A stretch of DNA of 32,262 nt from Bacteroidaceae bacterium (GCA_017472635.1 JAFUPU010000114.1:1-32262), one strand, 5' to 3'. Shown: positions 1 to 9,423, numbered from the stretch's first letter. The notes: generated from the letters alone by a model not told the origin. Program-made: numbers and translations.

Positions 1-82
1 CACCTCTTCCCATTCCGAACAGAGCAGTTAAGCCCTGCTGCGCCGATGGTACTGCCAAGGCGGGAGAGTAGGTCGTCGCCGT
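1..82 (+). rRNA. rrf: 5S ribosomal RNA, 3' part
   Basis: The window opens inside a 5S rRNA. The segments CCGAACAGAGCAGTTAAG, GCGCCGATGGTACTGC and GGGAGAGTAGGTCGTCGCC match the conserved order of helix III, loop and closing helix of bacterial 5S RNA. Roughly the first 30 bases lie outside the window. It is presumably the last gene of an rRNA operon read on the plus strand. The exact 3' end is set by eye, just before a T-run. Confidence 0.93.
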
Positions 83-96
83 TTTTTTCTTCAGTG

Positions 97-133
97 GAGG
101 TCTTGTCCGGAAGGACAGGACCTCTGTTTTTTT
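97..133 (+). terminator. Intrinsic terminator of the rRNA operon
   Basis: A 12-base-pair stem (97-108 with 113-124, one G-T pair) closes a GGAA tetraloop and is followed by a run of T from 127. This is a textbook rho-independent terminator placed about 15 bases after the 5S gene. Confidence 0.88.
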
Positions 134-166
134 CCCTCCCCCCCCCTTTTTTTCTATAGAGGACTC

Positions 167-260
167 GATAGGAGCCTATAGGAACCAATAGGAAGAATAG
201 GAGCCAATGGGAGGAATAGGAACCAATGGGAGGAATAGGAACCAATGGGAAGAATAGGAG
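167..260 (+). repeat. 19-bp tandem repeat in the rRNA-purB spacer
   Basis: Four consecutive 19-base units (177-195, 196-214, 215-233, 234-252) follow the pattern AATAGGAACCAATGGGAGG, with partial units on both sides. Each unit splits into two half-repeats, AATAGGARCC and AATGGGARG. The spacer from 134 to 483 has no gene; apart from this repeat it shows a C/T run near 134-153, a short AT run near 290 and degenerate GGGATTTAT-like copies up to about 410. Confidence 0.85.
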
Positions 261-483
261 TTATAAGAGTTGTAGGGTTTATACCTTAATATATATATAG
301 GGGGGGAAGAGAAGTTGCTTTGATGTCTATAAGACAAATCCTCAACAGGTAATAGGAGTTAGGATTTGATGGGAGTTTATAGAAATTATGGGATTTATTA
401 AGAGTCTTAGGAATAAAGTGAACTTTTCGTGCACTATATTGAAAAAAACTTTTGTGGGGGTATGTTTATTCAATAAAAAGCAG

Positions 484-491
484 TAATTTTG
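484..491 (+). promoter_or_regulatory. Bacteroidales -7 box upstream of purB
   Basis: TAATTTTG matches the Bacteroides primary-sigma -7 consensus TAnnTTTG exactly. A clear -33 TTTG at the usual 19-21 base spacing is not seen (a TTTG at 451 is too far). Transcription would start near 498, so the TTG at 489 cannot be the translation start. Confidence 0.6.
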
Positions 492-515
492 CAACCTGAT
501 AATTATCATAAATTT

Positions 516-1862
516 ATGGAACTTGATATTCTAACCGCCATATCGCCAATAGATGGTCGGTACAGAGGAAAGGCAGGAGTCTTAGCCTCTTATTTTTCAG
601 AGTATGCACTCATTAAGTACAGAGTGCGGGTAGAAATTGAATATTTCATTACTCTTTGTGAATTACCATTGCCTCAGTTGCAAAGCGTTAATCCCTATAT
701 CTTTGAAACATTACGGGATATATATCGTAACTTTTCAGAGGAGGATGCAGCACGCATAAAAGAGATTGAGAGTGTAACAAACCATGACGTAAAGGCTGTA
801 GAGTATTTTATCAAAGAACAGTTTGATAAGTTAGGTGGGTTGGAATCGTATAAAGAATTCATTCATTTTGGTCTTACCTCTCAAGACATCAACAATACAT
901 CTGTACCTTTGTCGATAAAAGATGCATTGGAAGAGGTGTATTATCCATTGATGGATGAGTTGGTAGCCCAATTGAAAACATATGCAGAAGAGTGGAAAAA
1001 TATTCCAATGTTGGCTAAAACTCATGGTCAACCGGCTTCTCCCACCCGTTTGGGTAAGGAGGTGATGGTATTTGTTTACCGTTTGGAGCGCCAACTTGAG
1101 ATATTGAAATCTTGTGCGTTAACTGCTAAGTTTGGTGGTGCCACGGGTAACTATAATGCTCATCATGTTGCTTATCCCCAATATGACTGGAAAGCTTTCG
1201 GAAATCGTTTTGTTGCCGAAAAATTGGGATTGGAACGTGAGGAGTATACCACACAGATTTCAAACTATGACAATCTGGGAGCTATTTTTGATACAATGAA
1301 ACGTATCAATACGATAATGATTGATATGAACCGCGACTTCTGGCAATATATTTCTATGGAATATTTCAAGCAGAAGATAAAGGCTGGTGAAGTTGGTTCG
1401 AGTGCGATGCCGCATAAGGTGAATCCTATAGACTTTGAAAACTCAGAAGGAAACTTAGGTGTGGCCAATGCCGTGTTGGAACATTTATCTTCAAAGTTGC
1501 CCGTTTCTCGTTTGCAGAGAGATTTGACAGACTCAACTGTGTTGCGTAATGTTGGTGTGCCATTTGGTCATATCGTAATTGCAGTACAGAGTTCGTTGAA
1601 AGGATTGCGGAAGTTGCTTTTGAATGAAGTGGCTATAAGTCGTGATCTGGATAACTGTTGGAGTGTGGTGGCAGAGGCTATACAGACTATATTGCGCCGG
1701 GAGGCTTATCCTAATCCTTATGAAGCCCTGAAAGCGCTGACTCGTACCAATCAGGCAATTACAGAAGAGTCGATTAAGGACTTTATAGAGAATCTGGAAG
1801 TAAGCGAAGCGATAAAAGAAGAACTTCGTGTGATAACTCCGCATACATATACCGGACTTTAA
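516..1862 (+). CDS. purB: Adenylosuccinate lyase PurB
   Basis: PurB cleaves adenylosuccinate to AMP and fumarate, and SAICAR to AICAR and fumarate, in purine synthesis. The protein begins with the family-typical MELDxLTAISPIDGRY. It carries the fumarase/aspartase-superfamily signature GSSAMPHKVNPIDFEN, in the flexible loop with the catalytic serine, and the THGQPASPT motif with a catalytic histidine. About 448 residues is normal for the E. coli-like subgroup. I chose ATG 516 over the in-frame TTG 489 because the family start fits and because 489 lies inside the promoter box. It is followed 50 bases later by an rluB-like gene on the same strand, perhaps co-transcribed. Confidence 0.96.
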   Translation: MELDILTAISPIDGRYRGKAGVLASYFSEYALIKYRVRVEIEYFITLCELPLPQLQSVNPYIFETLRDIYRNFSEEDAARIKEIESVTNHDVKAVEYFIKEQFDKLGGLESYKEFIHFGLTSQDINNTSVPLSIKDALEEVYYPLMDELVAQLKTYAEEWKNIPMLAKTHGQPASPTRLGKEVMVFVYRLERQLEILKSCALTAKFGGATGNYNAHHVAYPQYDWKAFGNRFVAEKLGLEREEYTTQISNYDNLGAIFDTMKRINTIMIDMNRDFWQYISMEYFKQKIKAGEVGSSAMPHKVNPIDFENSEGNLGVANAVLEHLSSKLPVSRLQRDLTDSTVLRNVGVPFGHIVIAVQSSLKGLRKLLLNEVAISRDLDNCWSVVAEAIQTILRREAYPNPYEALKALTRTNQAITEESIKDFIENLEVSEAIKEELRVITPHTYTGL

Positions 1863-1912
1863 AGAACATTTTTATGCCCGAGAGGGTTATATTATAAACT
1901 AATAAAAAGAAT

Positions 1913-3187
1913 ATGAATACAGAGAATGAAAGTTGGCGCAGAGATGCTGATGAGAATCAGGGAAGCGCACAAGGGGGTTACAAAAATTATAACCGTGAGA
2001 ATCGTTTTAATGGTTACGGTGGTGGAAATCGCTCTAACCGTACCGGTGGCTATCGTGCAAATGGTAATGGATATGGTGCATCGGATGGTGTACGCCGTCC
2101 ACGCTTCTCTGCTAATGACAATCAAGGTGAAAGAAGGCAGCGTTTTGCCCGAGTAGAAGTTGCTGGTAGCGGTGAGTCTCGTCCATATCGTGCGGGTAAT
2201 TATAGGAATAGCACCGGTTATGGCGGCAATAATGAGCGTAATCGTTATAATGCTGAAGGTGAAGAGCGTAATCGTTCTTTTAATGGAGGAGGCTATAATA
2301 ATAACTACAATAATTATAATGGGAATCGTCCTCAGCGTCGTGGCTTTAATGTCGGTAACGGGCGTCCTCAACAGGGTGGACCGCGTCGTCGTACAGAAGG
2401 ATACAACCCCAATGCCAAATATAGTCATAAGAAGCAGATTGAATACAAAGAGATTTTGGCTGACCCGAATGCTCCCGTTCGTTTGAACAAGTATTTGGCT
2501 AATGCAGGATTGTGTTCGCGTCGTGAAGCTGATGAGTTTATCACAGCTGGTGTTGTTTCAGTGAATGGAGTGGTTGTAACGGAGTTGGGTACGAAGATCT
2601 TGCCGACTGATGTGGTAAAGTTTCATGATGAGACTGTAAGTTCTGAGCGTAAGGTTTATATCCTGTTGAATAAACCGAAAGATTGCGTGACTACCTCTGA
2701 TGATCCACAAGAACGTAAGACTGTGATGGATTTGGTTAAAGGAGCATGTTCGGAGCGTATCTATCCGGTAGGTCGTCTGGATCGTAATACTACAGGTGTA
2801 TTGCTCTTGACTAATGATGGGGATTTGGCATCCAAGTTGACTCATCCGAAGTACCTGAAAAAGAAAATATACCATGTGTATTGCGATAAGAATGTCACTA
2901 AAGCAGATTTAGACCAAATAGCATCTGGAATTATGTTAGAGGATGGTGAAATTCATGCAGATGCGATCAGTTATGCTTCAGATACAGATAAAAGTCAGGT
3001 GGGTATAGAGATCCATTCAGGAAAGAATCGCATAGTACGTCGTATTTTTGAGTCGCTGGGGTATCGCGTCACAAAGTTGGACCGTGTGTTTTTTGCCGGT
3101 CTGACCAAGAAGAATCTGCGCCGTGGTGATTGGAGATTCTTGACAGAGAAAGAGGTGAATATGCTGAGAATGGGAGCTTTTCAATAA
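1913..3187 (+). CDS. rluB: 23S rRNA pseudouridine synthase, RluB/RsuA family, with low-complexity N-terminus
   Basis: It isomerises a uridine in rRNA to pseudouridine; family knowledge points to U2605 of 23S rRNA. Residues from about 188 to 245 form an S4 RNA-binding domain (RLNKYLANAGLCSRREADEFI). The synthase domain follows with PVGRLDRNTTGVLLLTNDG, in which Asp290 is the expected nucleophile, and the C-terminal GKNRIVRRIFESLGY motif. The first roughly 178 residues are rich in Gly, Asn, Arg and Tyr, with many RGG/NNYN-like segments, and look disordered. That extension makes it 424 residues, against about 240-290 for the core. RluB versus RluE/F specificity is inferred. Confidence 0.88.
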   Translation: MNTENESWRRDADENQGSAQGGYKNYNRENRFNGYGGGNRSNRTGGYRANGNGYGASDGVRRPRFSANDNQGERRQRFARVEVAGSGESRPYRAGNYRNSTGYGGNNERNRYNAEGEERNRSFNGGGYNNNYNNYNGNRPQRRGFNVGNGRPQQGGPRRRTEGYNPNAKYSHKKQIEYKEILADPNAPVRLNKYLANAGLCSRREADEFITAGVVSVNGVVVTELGTKILPTDVVKFHDETVSSERKVYILLNKPKDCVTTSDDPQERKTVMDLVKGACSERIYPVGRLDRNTTGVLLLTNDGDLASKLTHPKYLKKKIYHVYCDKNVTKADLDQIASGIMLEDGEIHADAISYASDTDKSQVGIEIHSGKNRIVRRIFESLGYRVTKLDRVFFAGLTKKNLRRGDWRFLTEKEVNMLRMGAFQ

Positions 3188-3214
3188 AGGAAACAGTTAG
3201 AAGAGAAAAAACGA

Positions 3215-4618
3215 ATGGAAAAAATTGGTAGAACTAAGATAGTTGACCTGTTGAAGCGTTCTGATTTTGGAACTATGGTCAACGTGAAAGGTTGGGTGCG
3301 TACCCGCCGTGGCAGCAAACAAGTGAATTTTATAGCCTTGAATGACGGATCTACTATCAATAATGTGCAGATAGTGGTGGATGTTGAAAACTTCGATGAA
3401 GAGATGCTGAAGCTGATAACAACCGGTGCTTGTTTGAGTGTGAACGGAGTATTGACGGAATCTGTTGGTTCAGGACAGGCTGTAGAGTTGCAAGCCCGCG
3501 AAATAGAAGTGTTGGGAGCTTGTGATAATACATATCCTTTGCAAAAGAAAGGACACTCTATGGAGTTTTTACGTGAGATAGCTCACCTTCGTCCGCGTAC
3601 AAATACGTTTGGAGCCATATATCGTATTCGTCATAATATGGCAATGGCTATTCATACATTCTTCCATGAGAAAGGGTTCTTTTATTTTAATGCTCCTATC
3701 ATCACAGCATCCGATTGCGAAGGTGCCGGGCAGATGTTCCAGGTGACCACCATGAATCTGTATGATTTGAAGAAAGACGAGAATGGCTCGATTGTTTATG
3801 ACGATGATTTCTTTGGCAAGCAAGCCAGCTTGACTGTGTCGGGGCAGTTGGAAGGAGAGTTGGCTGCAACGGCTATGGGAGCTATTTATACGTTCGGTCC
3901 CACGTTCCGCGCAGAAAACTCCAATACCCCTCGCCATTTGGCTGAATTCTGGATGGTGGAACCGGAAATCGCTTTTGCTGACTTGCAAGAGTTGATGGAC
4001 CTTGAGGAGGAATTCATCAAGTATTGTGTGAATTGGGCGTTGACTCATTGTAAAGATGACTTGGAGTTCTTGAACAAGATGGTGGATAAAGGCTTGCTTG
4101 AACGATTGCAGCAGGTTGTATCTTCAGAATTTGTACGTTTGCCTTATACTGAAGGTATTAAAATATTGGAGGAAGCCATCGCAGGAGGACGTAAATTTGA
4201 GTTCCCGGTATATTGGGGATGTGATCTTGCCAGTGAGCATGAACGCTTCTTGGTAGAAGAGCATTTCCAAAAACCTGTAATCATGATAGATTATCCGAAA
4301 GAGATAAAAGCTTTCTATATGAAACAGAATGCTGATGGAAAGACCGTACAGGGAACAGACGTGCTTTTCCCACAAATAGGAGAAATTATAGGTGGAAGTG
4401 TACGTGAAGAGAGTTATGATAAGTTGATGAACCGTATTCAGGAACTTAATATTCCGATGAAAGATATGTGGTGGTACTTGGATACCCGTAAGTATGGTAC
4501 ATGTCCGCATGCCGGTTTTGGTTTGGGATTTGAGCGTTTGTTACTCTTTGTAACCGGTATGACCAATATCCGTGATGTGATTCCATTCCCTCGAACTCCG
4601 CGTAATGCAGAGTTCTGA
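3215..4618 (+). CDS. asnS: Asparaginyl-tRNA synthetase
   Basis: This class II aminoacyl-tRNA synthetase charges tRNA-Asn with asparagine. The N-terminal OB-fold anticodon-binding domain (about residues 15-110: [24 protein letters not shown]) precedes the catalytic core. Motif 2 ([25 protein letters not shown]) and motif 3 ([18 protein letters not shown]) are both present. A length of 467 residues is normal for bacterial AsnRS. It starts 27 bases after the rluB-like stop on the same strand and is closed by a strong terminator at 4660. Confidence 0.97.
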   Translation: MEKIGRTKIVDLLKRSDFGTMVNVKGWVRTRRGSKQVNFIALNDGSTINNVQIVVDVENFDEEMLKLITTGACLSVNGVLTESVGSGQAVELQAREIEVLGACDNTYPLQKKGHSMEFLREIAHLRPRTNTFGAIYRIRHNMAMAIHTFFHEKGFFYFNAPIITASDCEGAGQMFQVTTMNLYDLKKDENGSIVYDDDFFGKQASLTVSGQLEGELAATAMGAIYTFGPTFRAENSNTPRHLAEFWMVEPEIAFADLQELMDLEEEFIKYCVNWALTHCKDDLEFLNKMVDKGLLERLQQVVSSEFVRLPYTEGIKILEEAIAGGRKFEFPVYWGCDLASEHERFLVEEHFQKPVIMIDYPKEIKAFYMKQNADGKTVQGTDVLFPQIGEIIGGSVREESYDKLMNRIQELNIPMKDMWWYLDTRKYGTCPHAGFGLGFERLLLFVTGMTNIRDVIPFPRTPRNAEF

Positions 4619-4659
4619 TTTGATTTTTGCTTTCTGAATATTACAAAATTGCAATAACA

Positions 4660-4713
4660 ACAAACCCATTTTCTGTTTTATAGCAGTAAAATGGGTTTGT
4701 TCTTTGTTTTTTT
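4660..4713 (+). terminator. Terminator after asnS
   Basis: A 13-base-pair perfect stem (ACAAACCCATTTT at 4660 with its complement at 4688-4700), with an extra CTG/CAG pairing in the loop, is followed by a T-rich tract to 4713. It is AT-rich at the base, so it could work in both directions. Confidence 0.85.
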
Positions 4714-4736
4714 GAGGAAATTAGAAGAATAAAAGA

Positions 4737-4767
4737 TTTGTCTTTAACGTAAAATTGCGTAATTTTA
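4737..4767 (+). promoter_or_regulatory. Promoter of the DUF4488 gene
   Basis: TTTG at 4737-4740 is followed, after 19 bases, by TAATTTTA at 4760-4767. This is one mismatch from the Bacteroides consensus TTTG-N19-TAnnTTTG. The predicted transcript starts near 4774, about 28 bases before the gene. Confidence 0.7.
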
Positions 4768-4801
4768 TACCATGAAATCGTTAATATAAATATATACTAT
4801 C

Positions 4802-5293
4802 ATGAGAAAGCAAACTTTTATAGCATTAGTAGCTGTTTTATTAAGCATGTCGGCTACATGCGTTTGGGGACAAAGTGTGACAAAACCTGCTAAGTTGAAA
4901 GGTATTTGGCAGATGTGTTTTTATGTGTCAGAGAAACCGGATGCTCCATCTACGTTGCGTGCGGGAAATACGTTCAAGATTCTGTCAGATGATGGAAAAA
5001 TCACAAACTTTACGGTTGTTCCAGGAAAAGGGGCTATTGTGACAGGACAAGGAACTTATAAACAGATTAGTGATAAAATCTTTCGTGAAACAATGGTGAA
5101 GAACATTCACCTGCCCATGTTGGATGGTCAGAACAATGATTTGGAGTTCAGTATGAGTGAAGACAATAATATCATGTCTGTGAAATTCTTTATTGAGAAA
5201 GATGAGCAAGGAAATGTGATAGACGCTTGGTATTATGAAACTTGGCGTCGTGTAGAGATGCCGGCTGAATATCCACAGGATTTGATAAGGTAA
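4802..5293 (+). CDS. Secreted DUF4488-type protein
   Basis: A 163-residue protein with a signal peptide: Lys/Arg at the N-terminus, a hydrophobic stretch FIALVAVLLSMSATCVWG, and likely cleavage before Gln24. The rest (KLKGIWQMCFYVSE... ending YYETWRRVEMP) resembles the Bacteroidales DUF4488 family, which from its size and alternating strands may be lipocalin-like. Function is unknown. Its own promoter, and the terminator before it, make it a separate transcription unit from asnS. It lies 200 bases upstream of the GH28 gene, but a functional link is not shown. Confidence 0.72.
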   Translation: MRKQTFIALVAVLLSMSATCVWGQSVTKPAKLKGIWQMCFYVSEKPDAPSTLRAGNTFKILSDDGKITNFTVVPGKGAIVTGQGTYKQISDKIFRETMVKNIHLPMLDGQNNDLEFSMSEDNNIMSVKFFIEKDEQGNVIDAWYYETWRRVEMPAEYPQDLIR

Positions 5294-5409
5294 CACTATG
5301 ATGTCATAAAAGGAGAGGAGGATTTCATTGTAATAATGGAATCCTTCTTGTTTTAATGCTTAAAACTATAAAATGTGTTTATTTTCACCTTATTAACCGA
5401 AATTATCAC

Positions 5410-5417
5410 TATATTTG
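5410..5417 (+). promoter_or_regulatory. -7 box upstream of the GH28 gene
   Basis: TATATTTG matches TAnnTTTG exactly and sits 78 bases before the ATG at 5495. Only TTTT/TTTC around 5383-5386 can serve as a -33 element. Confidence 0.55.
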
Positions 5418-5494
5418 CAAATATTTGTAAAGGAATAGACTCTATAGACAGAGATTGAGAAGTTGTAAAAAACAAATTATTAAAAGATAACATC

Positions 5495-6919
5495 ATGAAA
5501 AAAGTAACGGCTATTTTGATTGTAGTACTCAGTGTCATGTCATGTACAACAAAGCAAGATGTAATGACAGAGGCTTTTGTTCAAGCTGAGAATATTGTGA
5601 AATCCATTCAGGAACCTGTCTTTCCAGACAAGACATTCTTGATTACTGAATTCGGAGCTGTAGAAGGTGATTCGACTACGCTCTGTCATCAAAGTATCAA
5701 CAGCGCTATTCAAGCATGCCACCAAGCAGGCGGAGGTAAGGTGGTTGTACCACAAGGTATTTTTTATACCGGACCTATCACTTTGTTGAGTAATGTAAAT
5801 CTGCATATCGAGAAAGGTGCTACGCTGAAATTTTCAACAAATCCGGTTGATTATTTCCCCGCAGTTATCAGTCGGTGGGAAGGGATAGATTGTTACAATG
5901 CTCATCCTTTAATATATGCCTATGAAGCCGACAATATTGCACTGACAGGTGAGGGGACTCTGGATGGACAAGGAAGCAAAACCAATTGGTGGTATATGAA
6001 AGGCGGGCGGCATGCCATAGAGGGAATGCCTGACCAGATAACCAGTGGTGGTCGTGCCCGACTTTTTGGTGCAGCTGAAAATGAACAGCCTATAGAGGAA
6101 CGGGTGATGACTCCTGAAGATGCTCTTCGTCCACCCTTTGTCAGTTTTATGCATTGTAACAATGTGCTTATCGAGGGAGTTTATATCACCAATTCTCCTT
6201 TTTGGGTAATCCATCCTATTTTCTGTCAAGACTTGGTAGTGCGTGGTGTAAAAGTAAACAGTCATGGTCCGAACAACGATGGCTGCGATCCGGAATCTTG
6301 CAAGGATGTGTTGATTGAGGATTGTATTTTTGATACCGGTGATGATTGTATTGCCATAAAAAGCGGTCGCAACAACGATGGTCGGAAATGGAATATGCCT
6401 AGCGAGAATATTGTAGTGCGTCGTTGTCAAATGAAAGACGGACATGGTGGTGTGGTGATAGGTAGTGAGATTTCGGGTGGTTATCGTAATCTTTATGTCG
6501 AAGATTGCGAGATGGATAGTCCGAATTTAGATCGTGTAGTACGTATCAAGACCAATGCTTGCCGTGGTGGAGTCATAGAAAATATTTTTGTGCGCAATGT
6601 CCGGGTGAATGAATGTAACGAAGCGGTAATGCGCATTAACCTGCTTTATGAACCGGGCGAAGCTTGCAATGCTGCATTCCCGCCTACGGTTCGTAATGTT
6701 TATCTGTGTAATGTGACTTCGCAAAAGAGCAAGTATGGTATCATCATTGATGGGTTGGAAGACAAAACTAATGTATACAATATCCATGTAGACGATTGTG
6801 AATTTAACAATGTAAGCAAAGGAAATACGCGCATTGCGGGTATGACAGCGGATGTATGTAGCAATAACTTGAGAATTAATGGCGAGGTGGTAACACTTCA
6901 GCAAGATGACAATAGATAA
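5495..6919 (+). CDS. GH28 family glycosidase (polygalacturonase-type), lipoprotein
   Basis: GH28 enzymes hydrolyse alpha-galacturonosyl or related linkages in pectins. The N-terminus has a lipoprotein signal with LSVMSC (Cys17 as lipidation site), so the enzyme is probably anchored in a membrane facing the periplasm or surface. GH28 catalytic landmarks appear in order: NNDG (Asp262), GDD (Asp283-Asp284), GHGG (His317) and RIKT (Arg350, Lys352), on a right-handed beta-helix pattern. NND replaces the classic NTD motif. A length of 474 residues is typical. A GH2 gene follows after 29 bases, so the two are probably an operon acting on one glycan. Exo versus endo activity cannot be read from the sequence. 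Confidence 0.9.
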   Translation: MKKVTAILIVVLSVMSCTTKQDVMTEAFVQAENIVKSIQEPVFPDKTFLITEFGAVEGDSTTLCHQSINSAIQACHQAGGGKVVVPQGIFYTGPITLLSNVNLHIEKGATLKFSTNPVDYFPAVISRWEGIDCYNAHPLIYAYEADNIALTGEGTLDGQGSKTNWWYMKGGRHAIEGMPDQITSGGRARLFGAAENEQPIEERVMTPEDALRPPFVSFMHCNNVLIEGVYITNSPFWVIHPIFCQDLVVRGVKVNSHGPNNDGCDPESCKDVLIEDCIFDTGDDCIAIKSGRNNDGRKWNMPSENIVVRRCQMKDGHGGVVIGSEISGGYRNLYVEDCEMDSPNLDRVVRIKTNACRGGVIENIFVRNVRVNECNEAVMRINLLYEPGEACNAAFPPTVRNVYLCNVTSQKSKYGIIIDGLEDKTNVYNIHVDDCEFNNVSKGNTRIAGMTADVCSNNLRINGEVVTLQQDDNR

Positions 6920-6948
6920 TAGAGTATAAAAAGTAAAACAAGACAAGC

Positions 6949-9345
6949 ATGAAGAAATTGTTTATGTCTATGGCAGTGATGCTCTTGGCTTTTGCTGTCC
7001 ATGCTTCCGCAGAAGGAAGACAGATAGAGAGTTTTAACTTTGGTTGGCGTTTTGTGCTGGGCGATGTAGCCGGAGCTGAACAGCCACAATACGATGACAG
7101 CCAGTGGCGCATGGTGAATGTTCCCCATGACTTTCAGATAGAGCAACCATGGGTGGCACCCGATGCCAGCGAACGTGCAGACAATAGTGATCCAGGGGCA
7201 AACATCCGCAGTCGCCTCAGTAGTCGTGGCTTTAAGGAGATGGGTATCGGTTGGTATCGTAAGACTTTCACTCCTGATGAAGCATGGAAAGGACGTCGGG
7301 TCGTGATTGACTTCGAAGGAATTATGTACGTGGGTGATGTCTATCTGAATGGACAACGCATTGGCGGTACTGATTATGGTTATGTAGGTTTTGAAATAGA
7401 TGTAACCAACTTGTTGAAGTTTGGCGAACCCAATGTATTGGCTGTAAAAGCCGATACCCGCGAGCCCAACAATTCGCGTTGGTATACCGGTGGTGGACTT
7501 TTCCGCGATGTAGATGTGGTGATAACCGACCCGAAGTATTATCTGATGCGTCATCCTCTTTACATCACTACTCCACAAGTTTCTGAGCAGGAGGCTACTG
7601 TTTGTGTGCAGATTGAGGTTGCCTCTAGAGAACGTCATCCTATCAAGGCTGAGCTTGTGATTACTGATGCAGAAGGTAATGAGGTCGTTCGTCAGAGCGA
7701 AGAGTTGAAGCGTCGCCAACCTACCTATGAATATCAGTTGAAAGATATCAAGTTGCAGAATCCTAAATTATGGGATTGCGATACCCCCCATCTCTATACG
7801 GCTACAGTAACGCTGTATCGTCCTAATGGTAAGGTAGCAGACCAAGTGACAGAGCGTTTCGGAGTTCGCTCTGTAGAATTTTCACCTGAATATGGAATGA
7901 AGATTAACGGGAAAAAAGTCCTGTTAAAAGGTATTGCCAATCATCATACACTGGGTGCCCTTGGTGCAGCAGCTTATCCGCGTGCCATTGAAAAACGCAT
8001 TCAACTTCTCAAAGAGTTTGGTGTAAACCATATCCGCACTTCCCATAATCCTTATAGCGAAGACTTCATGGACCTGTGCGATGAGTACGGAATCCTTGTG
8101 GTAGATGAACTGTACGACAAATGGCTTGATCAATATTGCGGTGGACGTGCTCCTTGGTCAGCATTGTGGCAGAAAGATATTCCCGAATGGATTAAACGCG
8201 ACCGCAACCATCCTTCAGTGGTATTCTGGAGTCTTGGTAACGAATTACAGACTTATTGGCATCTTCCTCATGCCGATTGGGGAGTTACCCCCTATCGTAT
8301 GCAACGCGAACTGCTGAAACGCTACGATGATACCCGGCTTATAACGGTAGCCATGCACCCACGTGGTCGCCATATGGACACCGATTCGTTGCCGGCTCCG
8401 TTAGTGCATGAGACGGATATAGCCTCTTACAACTATCGTTATATGTATTTCCCGGGAGACAGCAAAAACTTCCCCCATATGAAGTTCTACCAGAGCGAAG
8501 CAAATACCAGTAACATGGGTCCTAACTGGTTTGAGATGGATCTTGACAAGGTGATTGGAGCTGCTTATTGGGGACAGATAGACTATTTGGGAGAGAGTGG
8601 CGGATGGCCCGCTAAGGGATGGGCACAGGGTGCTTTTGATATTTCACTTCAACCTAAACCTATAGCTTATCTGTTGAAGAGTATGTTTAGCAGTGAACCA
8701 GTTGTACATATCGGTATTGTGGAAAGCGAAGAAGACCGTATGTGGAATGGTGTACAGACGGGAGTTGCACGCATGAATGACCATTGGAATCATAAGGAAG
8801 GTGATATCTTGTCACTCTACACCTACACCAATGGTGATGAAGTGGAACTGTTTGTCAATGGCAAGAGTCAAGGCGTAAAGAAAAACCTTCCCGGACGTGG
8901 ACGGAATAAGCTGAAGTGGGACGGCATCAAGTATGCGCCCGGCTATTTGGAGGCTGTAGCTCGCAAGGATGGAAAGATAATAGCTCGTCACCGCATCACT
9001 ACTGCAGGTAAGGTGAAGAAACTTGTTGTTGAACCTGATAATGCCAATTGGAAAGCCGATGGTATGGATCTTCAGCACCTGCGTGTTTATGCAGTTGACG
9101 GCAAGGGACGTCGTGTCCACGATGTAAACAGCCAGCTCCGCTTCCGTGTAGAGGGTGATGCTACCATTGTGGGTGTAGACAATGGAAATATTGTATCTGA
9201 CGAACTTCATGCAGTACCTGAACGTAAACTCTTCCATGGTTCGGCGCTTGTAATTCTTCGTGCCGGACAGAATCCCGGTGAGATTACTCTTATTACAGAG
9301 AGTGATGACTTTAAGACTGTGAAGACAAAGTTGCAGACAAAGTAA
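6949..9345 (+). CDS. GH2 family glycoside hydrolase (beta-galactosidase-like), secreted
   Basis: A 798-residue protein with a signal peptide (LFMSMAVMLLAFAVHASA, cleavage near residue 22). It shows the GH2 order: sugar-binding jelly-roll domain (about 30-200: WRMVNVPHDFQIEQPW), immunoglobulin-like domain (about 205-310) and TIM barrel (about 315-600). Glu432 in WSLGNE is the expected acid/base, and Glu517 in YQSEANTSN the likely nucleophile. A C-terminal Ig-like region (VELFVNGKSQGVKKN) resembles DUF4982-type extensions. GH2 covers beta-galactosidase, glucuronidase, mannosidase and others, so substrate is inferred only from the GH28 partner 29 bases upstream. A terminator follows. Confidence 0.9.
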   Translation: MKKLFMSMAVMLLAFAVHASAEGRQIESFNFGWRFVLGDVAGAEQPQYDDSQWRMVNVPHDFQIEQPWVAPDASERADNSDPGANIRSRLSSRGFKEMGIGWYRKTFTPDEAWKGRRVVIDFEGIMYVGDVYLNGQRIGGTDYGYVGFEIDVTNLLKFGEPNVLAVKADTREPNNSRWYTGGGLFRDVDVVITDPKYYLMRHPLYITTPQVSEQEATVCVQIEVASRERHPIKAELVITDAEGNEVVRQSEELKRRQPTYEYQLKDIKLQNPKLWDCDTPHLYTATVTLYRPNGKVADQVTERFGVRSVEFSPEYGMKINGKKVLLKGIANHHTLGALGAAAYPRAIEKRIQLLKEFGVNHIRTSHNPYSEDFMDLCDEYGILVVDELYDKWLDQYCGGRAPWSALWQKDIPEWIKRDRNHPSVVFWSLGNELQTYWHLPHADWGVTPYRMQRELLKRYDDTRLITVAMHPRGRHMDTDSLPAPLVHETDIASYNYRYMYFPGDSKNFPHMKFYQSEANTSNMGPNWFEMDLDKVIGAAYWGQIDYLGESGGWPAKGWAQGAFDISLQPKPIAYLLKSMFSSEPVVHIGIVESEEDRMWNGVQTGVARMNDHWNHKEGDILSLYTYTNGDEVELFVNGKSQGVKKNLPGRGRNKLKWDGIKYAPGYLEAVARKDGKIIARHRITTAGKVKKLVVEPDNANWKADGMDLQHLRVYAVDGKGRRVHDVNSQLRFRVEGDATIVGVDNGNIVSDELHAVPERKLFHGSALVILRAGQNPGEITLITESDDFKTVKTKLQTK

Positions 9346-9368
9346 TCGTTTCACGATATAAACGTAGA

Positions 9369-9423
9369 GCGCGGATTGAGCGGACATAAACAGGTCCGTG
9401 CAATCCGCGTTCTTTTCTTTTTG
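9369..9423 (+). terminator. Terminator after the GH2 gene
   Basis: CGCGGATTG (9370-9378) pairs with CAATCCGCG (9401-9409), and an inner CGGAC/GTCCG pairing extends the stem. TCTTTTCTTTTT follows. It ends the GH28-GH2 unit before the convergent DUF4252 gene. The remaining 9424-9492 shows nothing more. Confidence 0.83.

Noticed and set aside
167..260. CRISPR array
   Set aside because: Units are contiguous without spacers and no cas gene is present.
489..515. TTG start at 489 for purB
   Set aside because: It overlaps the -7 promoter box and would add nine residues absent from the family.
1892..2428. A minus-strand 178-codon frame rich in Ile and Thr
   Set aside because: It mirrors the Asn/Gly-rich low-complexity coding region of the rluB-like gene.
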